A DNA stretch of 64,000 nucleotides from Ruminococcus flavefaciens (GCA_023667045.1 JAMPAU010000001.1:1345748-1409747); one strand, 5' to 3'. Shown: positions 1-8,245, counted from the first letter of the stretch. Numbers and translations: made by a program. The notes: a model not told the origin generated them from the sequence alone.

Positions 1-139
1 GTAGTATTATTTCCAGCATGATATGATTTGTGACGTTCCATATAATGACATCATTTTCAATTGAAAACTTACCTCTGAAATTATTTTCCTAACATTTTTT
101 TATCAAATCTTCGTTATTTTCGGGAATATACGGCTTCAT
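1..139 (-). pseudogene. 5' part of an unknown gene, interrupted by an amber codon, cut by the window edge
   Basis: On the minus strand a good ribosome site (AAGGAG) lies about 9 bases before an ATG at 137-139, which opens MKPYIPENNEDLIKKC. An in-frame TAG follows at 89-91. Beyond it the same frame stays open to the window edge (ENNFRGKFSIEND... then VIIWNVTNH), which reads like ordinary protein. The simplest reading is a gene with a nonsense mutation; a real 16-residue peptide or a sequencing error is possible. It follows the small membrane-anchored gene on the same strand by only 12 bases. The family is not recognised. Confidence 0.4.
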
Positions 140-151
140 TATTTAATCTCC

Positions 152-535
152 TTATTTTTCACGGTAGACTTTTACTTTGTATTTTCCGACAAAATCATTA
201 TATTTTGATTTCATAGTGTAAGTATCAGTGCTTTCCAGTGTACAGAAAGTCTTCAGCTTTTTGGCGTGGTCAAGCCGATAGACTTCATTTCCTGAAGAAT
301 CATACAGAACTATATCGAGGTCGCCGTTTTCTATTTCAGAAGTTAAAATTATTTTCAGCCGATCGCCTTTTTCGCCATCAAAGGATATATTGTTGTAGCC
401 GGTGTGGGAGTCTGTGCATTCATGGTACATATTGCCGATATATTCCGGTGCAAATATATTAACTGCCACGACAATTACCGCTATAACAAGCAATATAATG
501 TATCTCTTTTTTATTCTCAACTGAGTTTTATTCAT
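152..535 (-). CDS. Small membrane-anchored extracytoplasmic protein, unknown function
   Basis: A 127-aa protein with a basic N-terminus (MNKTQLRIKKRY), one hydrophobic segment at about residues 12-29 and an outside domain of about 95 residues. The outside domain alternates charged and hydrophobic residues in a beta-rich pattern (KGDRLKIIL, NGDLDIVLYDSSGNEVYRL), like small jelly-roll modules on exported proteins. The start was placed at 535 because that ATG overlaps the stop of the upstream hydrolase gene (TATGAATAA) and begins the hydrophobic anchor. The longer open frame has no signal-like start. The overlap suggests translational coupling and a joint surface role with the SGNH hydrolase. 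I do not recognise the family. Confidence 0.65.
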   Translation of the reverse strand: MNKTQLRIKKRYIILLVIAVIVVAVNIFAPEYIGNMYHECTDSHTGYNNISFDGEKGDRLKIILTSEIENGDLDIVLYDSSGNEVYRLDHAKKLKTFCTLESTDTYTMKSKYNDFVGKYKVKVYREK

Positions 536-1622
536 AAATATTTTTTGCCTCTGCGTTTTCAATGTTTGCTTTAACAGGTGTTTCGTCGAGCATATTATAC
601 AGTCCGTTGAGGAAATCGTAATAGCATGAAGAAACAAGGTGTATTCCGTCACCGCCTGTACATTCCGGACGGAGAGCATTTGTGACAGGGTCGGCAACTA
701 CTGAATAAGCGTCGAAGTAGTACACGTGGTTTGAGTTTATTTCAGCTACCATATTTTCGAGAGCCATATTGAAAGCCTGTATAGTGTAGTTGCTTACAAA
801 GTCAGAATCATCGGATACAGGGGTTATTCCGGCAACCACTATATTGATGTCGGGAACTCTGTTTCTTATTTCGTATATTGTACTCTTGTATCTTTCAGCA
901 AATTCCTCAGCGGTGGAGTTGTTTACGTCGTTCATGCCGAGCGACATATACAGGATAGACGGATTGACATATGCCACAGTATCAACAAGTCCGAGCCCTG
1001 TGCTGAATGTGAAGTAATCGAGATTCCACATAGAAACGGATTCTGTAGCTATATTCTGAGAGACAGGAATATAACCATATGCATTGAATCCATAAGCTAT
1101 TGAATCGCCTGCCACAGCGAGCCTTTCTTGATAGAATGAACTGTTAGGAGAATCGCCTATGTAAGAGCCGGCTGAGGGGGGAGCAGTAGTAGTAGTAGTT
1201 TCTGTTTCTTCAGTTTCTTCAGTAGCACGGGTAGTCATGTATAGCTCCGGTGGAATATCATACTGAGTTACTGGGGGCTTTGTTACTTCTTTCTGTGTGC
1301 CTGTCGGGACAGATATTACACGAGTTGCGGAAGAATTTACAGCCGTCTGAGTGGTCATGAGCTTGATTGATACTGCAGATTTGCTTGTCTGTTCTGTCTG
1401 AGGTGGGATTGTTGTTGTTTCAGTTTCGGGGAGAGTAGTTGTTTCTTCTTCCGGAGAGGTGTTTTCAGTGGATTCCGGAGTAGTTTCAATATTTATCACA
1501 GAGATGTCTTCTTCTTCCGGTAGGTCGTTTCCTTGACATGAAGTACACACGGAGGCTACAGCAATTGCCGATACAAAGAAAGATACTGCAATCATCATAT
1601 TTTTAATAAAGCTTTTTTTCAT
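528..1622 (-). CDS. Secreted or lipid-anchored SGNH/GDSL hydrolase with Thr/Glu-rich linker
   Basis: A 364-aa exported esterase-type protein. Residues 1-30 form a signal sequence ending at a cysteine (VCTSC), possibly an atypical lipobox. Residues 35-150 are a low-complexity Thr/Pro/Glu linker, typical of Ruminococcus surface proteins. The C-terminal half is an SGNH hydrolase: block I GDSIAYG (nucleophile Ser), block III with GMND (oxyanion Asn) and block V DGIHL (catalytic Asp and His). Such enzymes deacylate polysaccharides, peptidoglycan or lipids outside the cell; the substrate cannot be read here. The small anchored gene at 152-535 overlaps its stop. A candidate promoter (TTTACT, 17 bases, TAAAAT) lies just upstream on the minus strand. 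Confidence 0.85.
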   Translation of the reverse strand: MKKSFIKNMMIAVSFFVSAIAVASVCTSCQGNDLPEEEDISVINIETTPESTENTSPEEETTTLPETETTTIPPQTEQTSKSAVSIKLMTTQTAVNSSATRVISVPTGTQKEVTKPPVTQYDIPPELYMTTRATEETEETETTTTTAPPSAGSYIGDSPNSSFYQERLAVAGDSIAYGFNAYGYIPVSQNIATESVSMWNLDYFTFSTGLGLVDTVAYVNPSILYMSLGMNDVNNSTAEEFAERYKSTIYEIRNRVPDINIVVAGITPVSDDSDFVSNYTIQAFNMALENMVAEINSNHVYYFDAYSVVADPVTNALRPECTGGDGIHLVSSCYYDFLNGLYNMLDETPVKANIENAEAKNIYE

Positions 1623-1720
1623 AAATATAACTTCCTTTTCTGATAATTCAGTTATATTTTACCACATATACTGCAAAAAGTAAAGTCAAAATTATAATTT
1701 CATAAAAATACCAGTAATAG

Positions 1721-1749
1721 TTGACAAGTTCCGGAATTAGTATTATAAT
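1721..1749 (+). promoter_or_regulatory. Sigma-A-type promoter for the beta-helix gene
   Basis: A perfect TTGACA (1721-1726) and a perfect TATAAT (1744-1749) are separated by 17 bases, about 40 bases before the start codon. Confidence 0.8.
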
Positions 1750-1786
1750 ATTATTATGAAAATTTTAAACAACGGAGATGAAATAT

Positions 1787-2446
1787 ATGAATATAACCAT
1801 TAATGATTTATATGATTTAACTCATACTATGGCTTCTGACTATCTCAGCCAGTTTACTTATCCGTGGGAAGCCTTAAAGGGTATAAGCGACTTTATTGTT
1901 GAACTCGGAAAAACTCTGCCACGTGATGAGTACGATAACCCCTTTGAAAACGTATGGATTCACAAGACCGCTAATATCTACCCAACCGCTTATATAGGTT
2001 CGCCGTGTATAATAGGTGCTGAAACAGAAGTCCGCCATTGTGCATTTATACGTGGAAGTGCTTTGGTTGGCAAAAACTGTGTAGTCGGAAACTCTGTGGA
2101 GCTGAAAAACGTCATTATCTTTGATAACGTTCAGACACCGCATTATAATTACGTCGGCGACAGTATTCTGGGTTATAAGTCCCATATGGGAGCAGGTTCT
2201 ATTACTTCCAATGTAAAATCAGACAAGACAAACGTCGTAATCAAGGGCGACGAAAACATTATAACAGGCATAAAGAAAATCGGTGCAATGGTAGGCGACT
2301 ATGTGGAAGTAGGCTGTAACAGCGTACTCAATCCGGGTACTGTGGTTGGTCGCAACTCAAATATCTACCCGACAAGTTGCGTGCGTGGAGTTGTTCCGGC
2401 AGACAGCATTTACAAGAAAGACGATACTATTATTGCAAAGAAGTAA
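1787..2446 (+). CDS. Left-handed beta-helix (hexapeptide-repeat) nucleotidyl/acyltransferase-like protein
   Basis: A 219-aa protein with repeated hexapeptide turns (IYPTAYIGSPCIIG, VRHCAFIRGSALVGKNCVVGN, VGDYVEVGCNSVLNPGTVVG), diagnostic of a left-handed parallel beta-helix. It resembles the C-terminal half of GlmU and glucose-1-phosphate thymidylyltransferase-like proteins, without a nucleotidyltransferase domain. A role in sugar-nucleotide or acyl transfer is inferred from the fold only. ATG 1778 is fused to the GGAG ribosome site, so ATG 1787 (9-base spacing) is preferred. The last 76 codons plus downstream DNA are duplicated in tandem directly after the stop, which has separated the gene from its original terminator. 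Confidence 0.75.
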   Translation: MNITINDLYDLTHTMASDYLSQFTYPWEALKGISDFIVELGKTLPRDEYDNPFENVWIHKTANIYPTAYIGSPCIIGAETEVRHCAFIRGSALVGKNCVVGNSVELKNVIIFDNVQTPHYNYVGDSILGYKSHMGAGSITSNVKSDKTNVVIKGDENIITGIKKIGAMVGDYVEVGCNSVLNPGTVVGRNSNIYPTSCVRGVVPADSIYKKDDTIIAKK

Positions 2447-2488
2447 AAAATTCTCTCTGTCGCATACTGGAGCAGGTCTGTCGTCAAG

Positions 2489-2728
2489 TCAGACAAGACA
2501 AACGTCGTAATAAAGGGCGACGAAAACATCATAACAGGCATAAAGAAAATCGGTGCAATGGTAGGCGACTATGTGGAAGTAGGCTGTAACAGCGTACTCA
2601 ATCCGGGTACTGTGGTTGGTCGCAACTCAAATATCTACCCGACAAGTTGCGTGCGTGGAGTTGTTCCGGCAGACAGCATTTACAAGAAAGACGATACTAT
2701 TATTGCAAAGAAGTAAAAAATTCTCCCT
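2489..2728 (+). repeat. Tandem copy of the 3' end of the beta-helix gene
   Basis: This segment repeats 2219-2458 at an offset of exactly 270 bases. Only about three differences are visible (tcaagg/taaagg, acatt/acatc, ctctctg/ctccctg), so the duplication is recent. It carries the last 76 codons and the stop but no start or ribosome site. The upstream junction falls in a short shared stretch (agcaggt), consistent with slippage or short-homology recombination. It fills most of the gap between 2447 and 2753. Confidence 0.9.
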
Positions 2729-2751
2729 GTCATATACGGCAGGGAGTTTTA
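2723..2751 (+). terminator. Rho-independent terminator after the duplicated tail
   Basis: The hairpin CTCCCTG / CAGGGAG is followed by TTTT. The matching position after the first copy reads ctctctgtcgcatactgg and cannot form the stem, so only the distal copy kept the terminator. Confidence 0.65.
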
Positions 2752-2753
2752 TG

Positions 2754-3098
2754 TTATTCTATGTATTTCAGCGGATTTCTTGCACTAACGGGATTTTTTC
2801 CGGCTTCTGCAAGTAAATTGCTGTATTTTTCAAGAAGTGCTTTATCCATTTTTGCAATATAATATGCGGAAGACATCTGACTGTCCGAACCGTCATAATC
2901 ATCATCAAGAAGAAAATCAAACAAAAGTTTAAGCAGATTTTCGTCATGAGTATATTCTGCAAAATATTTATTTATATATTCTTTTGTAACGGAACAACAG
3001 CTGTAAACAAGATACTGATATAGTTTTTCCTTGTCCCATTCGCCGTCATTAAAGGGTGGATTTTCTTTAAGATAATTCATATAATCAATGTAATTCAT
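2754..3098 (-). CDS. Uncharacterised acidic helical protein
   Basis: A 114-aa soluble protein, acidic and rich in Tyr, Asp and Leu (MNYIDYMNYLKENPPFNDGEWDK). It probably folds as helices: KLYQYLVYSCCSVTKEYINKYF and the acidic LLFDFLLDDDYDGSDS are visible stretches. No catalytic motif or membrane segment is seen. The start at 3098 overlaps the stop of the upstream zinc-ribbon gene (ATGAATTACATTGA), which argues for coupled translation; an ATG at 3122 would add eight residues. It is the last gene of the uppP transcription unit. I do not recognise the family. Confidence 0.55.
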   Translation of the reverse strand: MNYIDYMNYLKENPPFNDGEWDKEKLYQYLVYSCCSVTKEYINKYFAEYTHDENLLKLLFDFLLDDDYDGSDSQMSSAYYIAKMDKALLEKYSNLLAEAGKNPVSARNPLKYIE

Positions 3099-3429
3099 TC
3101 TGATTCCGTTTATGTTTTGCACCGCCGGAAACTTTCCGCTGATAGTTCACACAACGATAATATTTCCTGTCATAGCTTGTTATTTTTTCTGATTCAATAA
3201 AGAGTGCTTCCATAGGCGAATCGGGTCTTTTTGAGCAGAACTCGCATTCGGGGTCGGAACATTTTTCTTCTGTCCAGACATCGCACGATATACAGCATAC
3301 AGCGTCATATGTATAGAAGTAAAGTAAAGGCTTACCGCACTCTGAACATATTGCTTTAATCTCGCACGCATGGCGTAAAAATCGTCTCCGCCGTGCCATG
3401 TAAGCCTTGTATCTTTTGGAGTTTTTCAT
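3085..3429 (-). CDS. Small zinc-ribbon-like protein, unknown function
   Basis: A 114-aa, strongly basic protein (MKNSKRYKAYMARRRRFLR at the N-terminus). It has a cysteine-rich core: CSECGKP near residue 28, CCISC near 45, then KCSDPECEFC near 56-65. The spacing fits one or two zinc ribbons, so nucleic-acid or protein binding is plausible but not shown. It starts 4 bases after the uppP stop with no clear ribosome site, suggesting translational coupling, and its own stop overlaps the next gene. No family name can be given with confidence. Confidence 0.6.
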   Translation of the reverse strand: MKNSKRYKAYMARRRRFLRHACEIKAICSECGKPLLYFYTYDAVCCISCDVWTEEKCSDPECEFCSKRPDSPMEALFIESEKITSYDRKYYRCVNYQRKVSGGAKHKRNQNELH

Positions 3430-3433
3430 AGCA

Positions 3434-4291
3434 TTATTTCACGACCGCAAAGTACAGCAGTACCAATGCACCGAGAATGATTCTGTACCAGCCGAAAACT
3501 TTAAAGTCGTGTTTCTTTATGTAGTCCATGAGGAACTTTATGACGAATATCGAAACAACAAAAGCAATAATCATGCCTGTAGCAAGAATCATTATCTCCT
3601 GACTTGCAAAACCGCCGTCATACTTGATGAGTTTGAGCAGGCTTGCACCGAACATTACCGGCACGGCAAGATAGAATGTAAATTCAGCGGCTACAGTCCT
3701 TGAAACGCCTATCAGCAATGCACCTACTATAGTAGCACCGGAGCGTGATGTACCGGGAAATACCGCCGCTATAAGCTGAAATACTCCTATGATAAGGGCG
3801 GTCTTGTAGGTGAGGTCTTCTATGGCATTTATCTTGGGAGTTTTGCCTTTGTTCCAGTTTTCGACGATTATAAAAGCTATGCCGAATACTATCAGTGCTA
3901 TTGCAACAGTCGGGGGATTATAGAATAGTTCGTTGAATTTTTCGTCAAAAAGCAGACCGATTACCGCAGCAGGCACGCACGCCACGAGAACCTTAAACCA
4001 CATCTGAAAAATATCCGTCTTGACATATGCCCCAAAACCCTCTTTGCTCAGTGGGTGGGGGTTGTTTTCCTTGCCGAACGGAAAAAGCTTTTTCCAGAAA
4101 ATAATCACTACCGCCATAATAGCACCCAACTGCACTACAACGTCAAACATTTCCTTGAAATCATCTGATACATCAAGTTTCAGAAATTCGTCAACAAGAA
4201 TAAGATGTCCGGTACTGCTTATCGGCAACCATTCTGTTATGCCCTCGACTATGCCCAGTACGACGGCTTTAAGTACTTCAATAAAATCCAT
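3434..4291 (-). CDS. uppP: Undecaprenyl-diphosphatase (UppP/BacA)
   Basis: A 285-aa polytopic membrane enzyme that dephosphorylates undecaprenyl diphosphate, recycling the lipid carrier for cell-wall synthesis; overproduction is known to give bacitracin resistance. Both family signatures are present: GIVEGITEWLPISSTGH near the N-terminus and PGTSRSGATI in the middle, with about eight hydrophobic segments. The start at 4291 follows AAAGGA by about nine bases; an upstream in-frame ATG would add 16 non-family residues. Two small unknown genes follow in the same unit. It is transcribed from a consensus promoter facing the murT-side promoter. Confidence 0.95.
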   Translation of the reverse strand: MDFIEVLKAVVLGIVEGITEWLPISSTGHLILVDEFLKLDVSDDFKEMFDVVVQLGAIMAVVIIFWKKLFPFGKENNPHPLSKEGFGAYVKTDIFQMWFKVLVACVPAAVIGLLFDEKFNELFYNPPTVAIALIVFGIAFIIVENWNKGKTPKINAIEDLTYKTALIIGVFQLIAAVFPGTSRSGATIVGALLIGVSRTVAAEFTFYLAVPVMFGASLLKLIKYDGGFASQEIMILATGMIIAFVVSIFVIKFLMDYIKKHDFKVFGWYRIILGALVLLYFAVVK

Positions 4292-4327
4292 GTAAAAAAA
4301 GTCCTTTCTTTTGTTTGTATAGCTGAA

Positions 4328-4356
4328 ATTATACCACATTATAATATATATGTCAA
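4328..4356 (-). promoter_or_regulatory. Promoter for uppP
   Basis: Read on the minus strand: TTGACA (4351-4356), 17 bases, TATAAT (4328-4333). It lies back to back with a second perfect promoter on the plus strand, the two -35 boxes only 8 bases apart. Confidence 0.8.
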
Positions 4357-4364
4357 GTTTTGGT

Positions 4365-4393
4365 TTGACATTCTATGGAAATTCTGCTATAAT
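4365..4393 (+). promoter_or_regulatory. Promoter for the murT-gatD unit
   Basis: TTGACA (4365-4370), 17 bases, TATAAT (4388-4393). It would drive the 102-codon gene at 4436 and, through it, murT and gatD. Confidence 0.8.
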
Positions 4394-4435
4394 TATAAAA
4401 AATCAGCATACGGGGGCAGAGGAGTGAAAAAAAAG

Positions 4436-4744
4436 ATGACATTTCACAGAAATATAGTTCCTTTAAAAATATCATTGATTGGTAATAATGATTATATTGT
4501 AGGAAAAATATATGAATTGGAGCGAGACAGTCACTGGATTATCAAAATTGATAAATATCTTTGGCAGAAAAGTATATATCCGCATTCATGTTCAGAATCA
4601 GATTTACAGCTTTACCAGTGTATAAAATCACATATTCCGCCATGTGCTGAAGAAGTAATTTCGGATTTGCCGGAATACTGTTTTGAATTTATATGTAAAG
4701 CCCATGAATCTGCTGAACTTTCGGCACAGGAAAAACTTTATTGA
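4436..4744 (+). CDS. Uncharacterised protein leading the murT-gatD operon
   Basis: A 102-aa protein starting MTFHRNIVPLKISLIGN, with a beta-rich first half and Cys-containing helices at the end (SCSESDLQLYQCIKSHIPPCAEE). The start follows GAGGAG with an 11-base gap; a GTG at 4424 lies inside the ribosome site and is less likely. It has its own strong promoter and ends 28 bases before murT, so it is probably co-transcribed with peptidoglycan-amidation genes. No motif identifies a function, and a link to cell-wall synthesis rests only on position. Confidence 0.6.
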   Translation: MTFHRNIVPLKISLIGNNDYIVGKIYELERDSHWIIKIDKYLWQKSIYPHSCSESDLQLYQCIKSHIPPCAEEVISDLPEYCFEFICKAHESAELSAQEKLY

Positions 4745-4772
4745 GTTATTAAATATCAACGGAGGAAATGTT

Positions 4773-6116
4773 TTGAAAAGACTTTTAATTCTTTTGGGAA
4801 AAATAATAGTAAAAATTCTTAATCTTCTGGGACGCAATGCCGGAAATCTTCCCGGTATAATCCTGTGGCACTTGTCCGGAAAGAAATGCTGTTCGATATT
4901 CAAGGTGGACTGCCCGATTATAGCAGTAACCGGTACTAACGGCAAGACTTCCGTTACAAACTGCATTGCACAGCTTTTTGAAAAGAGCGGTAAGAATATA
5001 ATTATAAACCGTGAGGGAAATAACCTCGATACCGGTATATGTTCGCTTCTGCTCCGTCACTGTGATATGTCCGGACGTGTAAAGGCTGACTATCTTATTC
5101 TTGAAACAGATGAATCTCACGTGCCTGTTGTATACTCGCAGATGAAACTTGAAACGCTTGTGGTGCTTAACTTCTTCCGTGACCAGCTCGACAGAAACGG
5201 CGAAATGGAAACTCTCATACAGAAAATAAACGGTTTCTGCAAGACCTTTGACGGAAATCTGATTCTCAACGGCGATGACCCGAACACTGCCCGTCTCGGT
5301 CGTGCAAACCCGAAAAACAAAAACGTAAGATACTTCCATGCAGAGCCTTATAAGTTTGCCACTGAAAAAATCTTTGAGGCATCAGAGGGACGTTTCTGTC
5401 CGTTCTGTTCCTCATCTCTGGAGTATGAATATTATCAGTATTCGCATATAGGAAAGTTTATCTGTAAAAACTGTAATTTCGGCGGTTACAAGCCATATAT
5501 CACGGCAAGCAACATAGACCTCGAAAAGCCTGTATTTACGGCGGGCGGACATACGTATACCCCGAAACTCAACAGCATATACAACGTCTATAACATGACT
5601 GCCGTCGCCGGAGTTGCGAAACTCTATGGCATAAAGCAGAAAGTAACCGATAACGTCATTTCAAAGTACACTGTAAATAACGGTCGTATGGAGACTTTCA
5701 TGTTAGGCGACAGAAAAGCTACCCTGAACCTCGCCAAAAATCCGGTAGGTGCTAATATGACCCTCCGTGTAATGAACGAAATGAACGGCGACAAGGAATT
5801 ATTATTCGTGCTGAATGACAATGTAGCCGACGGTCTTGATGTTTCATGGATATGGGATATTAATTTCAGCATATTTGAACGTGTATCAAGAGTGGTGACT
5901 TCCGGCACACGTGCATATGATATAGCCGTAAGAATAAAATGCTCCGGCTACGACCCCGAAAAAATAACAGTCTGTCCCGACCTTGATGAAGCCGTTAAAG
6001 AACTCGCACGCACGGAGGGCAGGAAATTTGTTATAGCAAACTACACAGCAGTACAGCCGACAAGACAGGCGCTGAAACGCTATTCTGAGAACGGAGGAAA
6101 AGAAGACAATGACTAA
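4773..6116 (+). CDS. murT: Lipid II isoglutaminyl synthase, MurT subunit
   Basis: A 447-aa Mur-ligase-like subunit that, with GatD, amidates the alpha-carboxyl of D-Glu in lipid II to D-isoglutamine. It has the ATP-binding loop TGTNGKTS near residue 50, the Mur-ligase middle domain, a four-Cys ribbon (CPFCSSS ... CKNC) characteristic of MurT, and a C-terminal DUF1727-type region. I chose the TTG start at 4773 because GGAGG lies seven bases upstream; an ATG at 4683 would overlap the preceding gene and has no ribosome site. The stop overlaps gatD by 8 bases, as expected for subunits of one complex. Confidence 0.93.
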   Translation: MKRLLILLGKIIVKILNLLGRNAGNLPGIILWHLSGKKCCSIFKVDCPIIAVTGTNGKTSVTNCIAQLFEKSGKNIIINREGNNLDTGICSLLLRHCDMSGRVKADYLILETDESHVPVVYSQMKLETLVVLNFFRDQLDRNGEMETLIQKINGFCKTFDGNLILNGDDPNTARLGRANPKNKNVRYFHAEPYKFATEKIFEASEGRFCPFCSSSLEYEYYQYSHIGKFICKNCNFGGYKPYITASNIDLEKPVFTAGGHTYTPKLNSIYNVYNMTAVAGVAKLYGIKQKVTDNVISKYTVNNGRMETFMLGDRKATLNLAKNPVGANMTLRVMNEMNGDKELLFVLNDNVADGLDVSWIWDINFSIFERVSRVVTSGTRAYDIAVRIKCSGYDPEKITVCPDLDEAVKELARTEGRKFVIANYTAVQPTRQALKRYSENGGKEDND

Positions 6117-6846
6117 AATAAAAGTTCTCCATATGTATGCCGATATGCTCGACCTATACGGCGACAGCGGTAACATGGAAATCCTTAAATACCGCTGTGG
6201 CAAGCGTGGCATAGAGTGCGTTGTGGACAAGTATTCGGCTAGTGAAGATATGCCATATTTTCCGGAATATGACATGATATATATTGGCGGAGGTGCAGAC
6301 CTCGAACAACAGCACATCTCCGCCGACCTGCTCAGATGTCGTGACGGTATAAAAAAAGCCTACAAAAACGGCAGTTTCCTGTTTCTGATTTGCGGTGGTT
6401 ATCAGCTTATGGGCAAGTACTACCGTGACGCTGACGGCAATGACATAAAAGGTCTCGGAATTTTTGATTATTTCACTGTTGCACCGTCAAGCCGTAAAAA
6501 GCGTTGTATAGGGAATATTGTTATTCAGACCGAAATCACCGGAAAACCTGTTAAAGTGGTGGGATTTGAGAATCACGGCGGACAGACACAGGGCGTTAAA
6601 AATCCTTTTGGTACTGTACTGTACGGCAACGGCAACTGCTCCAAAAGTCAGCACGAGGGGTATTTTGAAAAGAACGTAATAGCAACGTACTTACACGGAC
6701 CTATGCTTGCAAAGAATCCGGAAATCTCCGACTATATGATTTCTTACTGTGTAAACAGAAAGTCCGATACTCCAGTAAAGCTCGCCAAACTCAATGACAA
6801 GCTCGAAAAGGACTGTAAAAAAGTAATGCTTGAAAGGCTTTTATGA
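6109..6846 (+). CDS. gatD: Lipid II isoglutaminyl synthase, GatD glutaminase subunit
   Basis: A 245-aa class-I glutamine amidotransferase (CobB/CobQ-like). It hydrolyses glutamine and passes ammonia to MurT for amidation of lipid II. The nucleophile Cys lies in LICGGYQLMG near residue 96 and the catalytic His in TYLHGPMLAKNP near residue 190. An oxyanion-type glycine patch (YIGGGADLEQQH) is also present. GGAGG precedes the ATG, which lies inside the end of murT. The gene ends directly in a cluster of TATGACGGAT repeats. Confidence 0.93.
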   Translation: MTKIKVLHMYADMLDLYGDSGNMEILKYRCGKRGIECVVDKYSASEDMPYFPEYDMIYIGGGADLEQQHISADLLRCRDGIKKAYKNGSFLFLICGGYQLMGKYYRDADGNDIKGLGIFDYFTVAPSSRKKRCIGNIVIQTEITGKPVKVVGFENHGGQTQGVKNPFGTVLYGNGNCSKSQHEGYFEKNVIATYLHGPMLAKNPEISDYMISYCVNRKSDTPVKLAKLNDKLEKDCKKVMLERLL

Positions 6847-7035
6847 CGGATATGACGGATATGACCCTTTTTCCAAAACCTTTTCTTTTTTATTATATTA
6901 TATATATATTATATATTCTTTTATTAAGGAGTTATAAAAATAGTAAAAATCCGTCATATAAATATCACTAAATTTTGATTTTTCTCTAAATATAGCCCAA
7001 AACAGATATGACGGATTTATATTAATCCGTCATAT
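6844..7035 (+). repeat. Cluster of direct and inverted ATATGACGGAT motifs between gatD and the XRE gene
   Basis: The motif tatgacggat occurs at about 6843 and 6852 in direct orientation, inverted (atccgtcatat) at 6949, direct at 7006 and inverted again at 7024. The last two form a perfect 12-base-arm inverted repeat (7006-7017 / 7024-7035) with a 6-base loop. The DNA between is very AT-rich (6890-6945). It may be a decayed mobile or intergenic repeat; no open frame is seen. Confidence 0.75.
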
Positions 7036-7043
7036 AAACAGCA

Positions 7044-7074
7044 ACAAGGGACTTTTTACAGTCCCTTGTTTTTA
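7044..7074 (+). terminator. Bidirectional terminator between gatD and the XRE gene
   Basis: Perfect 9-bp stem CAAGGGACT / AGTCCCTTG (7045-7053 / 7060-7068) followed by TTTTT. On the minus strand an A-rich flank and the nearby XRE stop make it usable by both convergent units. Confidence 0.8.
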
Positions 7075-8040
7075 TTTTGACTTTATGTGCTTTTCTATCT
7101 GATATACGACAGGCGTAAGTACTGCCGCAACCGGAAATATAATCCAGCTTCTGCCCCAGTCGAAAGTTATAAAGCTGTATGCAAGGAATCCGGCTACCAC
7201 GATAAGCCAGTAACTGCCCGTTATAGTACCGACATTGCTTTTTTCCCTTGACTTCTTCTCACGTGTGTAACCGTCTTCTTCAAGGAGTTTGGAAAAGCCC
7301 TTTTTGGTTGAGTTTGTCCTTACTATTAGGAATACCCCGACGGCTACCATTATAAACACCGTGCTTGCACCGAAACAGTTTAAAAAATAGCTTTCCGGAA
7401 ATATTGTACCTATCAGAGTAGACGGAACAGGCGAAAGTATACAAAGAGCCACGCCAATAATCAGATTCATTGTATGTTTGAACATGAATTTAGACTGTTT
7501 TTCCCTCAGCATTCCGTCAACTCCGTAAGCGGTGTCAATACCCTCTTTTAAAAGGTATCTGAAAGGCTTTTTGTCCGCACCTGCCGATATGAAAAGTCCG
7601 ACTGCAACGGCAACCATAAGGAACAAAAGTACAGTTCCGAGAGTATCGACAAGAATGCCCGTTGAAAGACTGTCAAGCAACGTTATGGGAACAGGCGACA
7701 GTATACACAGTGCTACGCCTAATGCTGTCTTGAATGCGGAACGCTCATTTACGGAAAGGAACTTGTTAGCGTCTTCCATAGACACACGACGGAGAGGTTT
7801 GTCATCGGTGACGATTTCGGAAACTTCCGGAGCAGGTTTTTCAAAGTCGTCCTTTAATAAGTAGTCGGTGCTTACTCCGAAAATCTCCGACATTTTAAGT
7901 ATCTTGTTTAAGTCGGGTATGGACTGCGCACCCTCCCACTTTGATACAGACTGACGGCTTACGTCCATGAGTTCGGCGAGTTCGTCCTGTGACATACCAG
8001 CCTTTTTTCTGAGTTCGATAATCTTATCTGCGAGTATCAT
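7072..8040 (-). CDS. XRE-family transcriptional regulator with membrane domain
   Basis: A 322-aa protein. Residues 1-65 form a Cro/CI-type helix-turn-helix ([23 protein letters not shown]). After a charged linker come two near-duplicate membrane blocks, each with a hydrophobic helix pair built around [11 protein letters not shown] (about residues 105-155 and 190-245), and then a final hydrophobic pair near the C-terminus. Such proteins are thought to couple an envelope signal to DNA binding. The gene is divergent from a flippase and shares its 200-bp regulatory gap, so it may control itself and the flippase; that is inferred from position. Confidence 0.85.
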   Translation of the reverse strand: MILADKIIELRKKAGMSQDELAELMDVSRQSVSKWEGAQSIPDLNKILKMSEIFGVSTDYLLKDDFEKPAPEVSEIVTDDKPLRRVSMEDANKFLSVNERSAFKTALGVALCILSPVPITLLDSLSTGILVDTLGTVLLFLMVAVAVGLFISAGADKKPFRYLLKEGIDTAYGVDGMLREKQSKFMFKHTMNLIIGVALCILSPVPSTLIGTIFPESYFLNCFGASTVFIMVAVGVFLIVRTNSTKKGFSKLLEEDGYTREKKSREKSNVGTITGSYWLIVVAGFLAYSFITFDWGRSWIIFPVAAVLTPVVYQIEKHIKSK

Positions 8041-8075
8041 AAATAATACCTCCTGTGAATTTTTTTACTGTAATC

Positions 8076-8104
8076 ATTCTACCATACACGCACGGCAAAA
8101 GCAA
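8076..8104 (-). promoter_or_regulatory. Candidate promoter for the XRE gene
   Basis: On the minus strand TTGCTT (8099-8104), 17 bases, TAGAAT (8076-8081), about 35 bases before the start codon. Confidence 0.55.
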
Positions 8105-8126
8105 TAAACCCGACTTGTCAATTTGT

Positions 8127-8139
8127 CAACCAGTGGTTG
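8127..8139. promoter_or_regulatory. Candidate operator palindrome in the divergent XRE/flippase gap
   Basis: CAACC AGT GGTTG is a perfect 5-bp inverted repeat, directly next to a doubled TTGTCAA. Its place in the middle of the divergent gap is what an autoregulated XRE repressor would need. Binding is inference. Confidence 0.35.
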
Positions 8140-8245
8140 CTTTTTGCGGTATTCCGGTAAAATTACGGTTGCAATGCAGATTTTGTCATTAAATGCGGAC
8201 TTCCCCCATAGAATGTACTATACAAAAAAATCGGGGAGGAAGTCT

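Noticed and set aside
89-91. TAG recoded as pyrrolysine in the left-edge gene
   Set aside because: No pyl genes or recoding signal are seen, and the right-edge gene is broken by TAA, so plain nonsense mutation is simpler.
2377-2862. Short open frames across the duplicated tail as separate genes
   Set aside because: They are other-frame readings of the repeated beta-helix gene end without start signals.
4683-4772. ATG at 4683 as the murT start
   Set aside because: It would overlap the upstream gene by 62 bases and has no ribosome site; TTG 4773 has GGAGG at the right distance.
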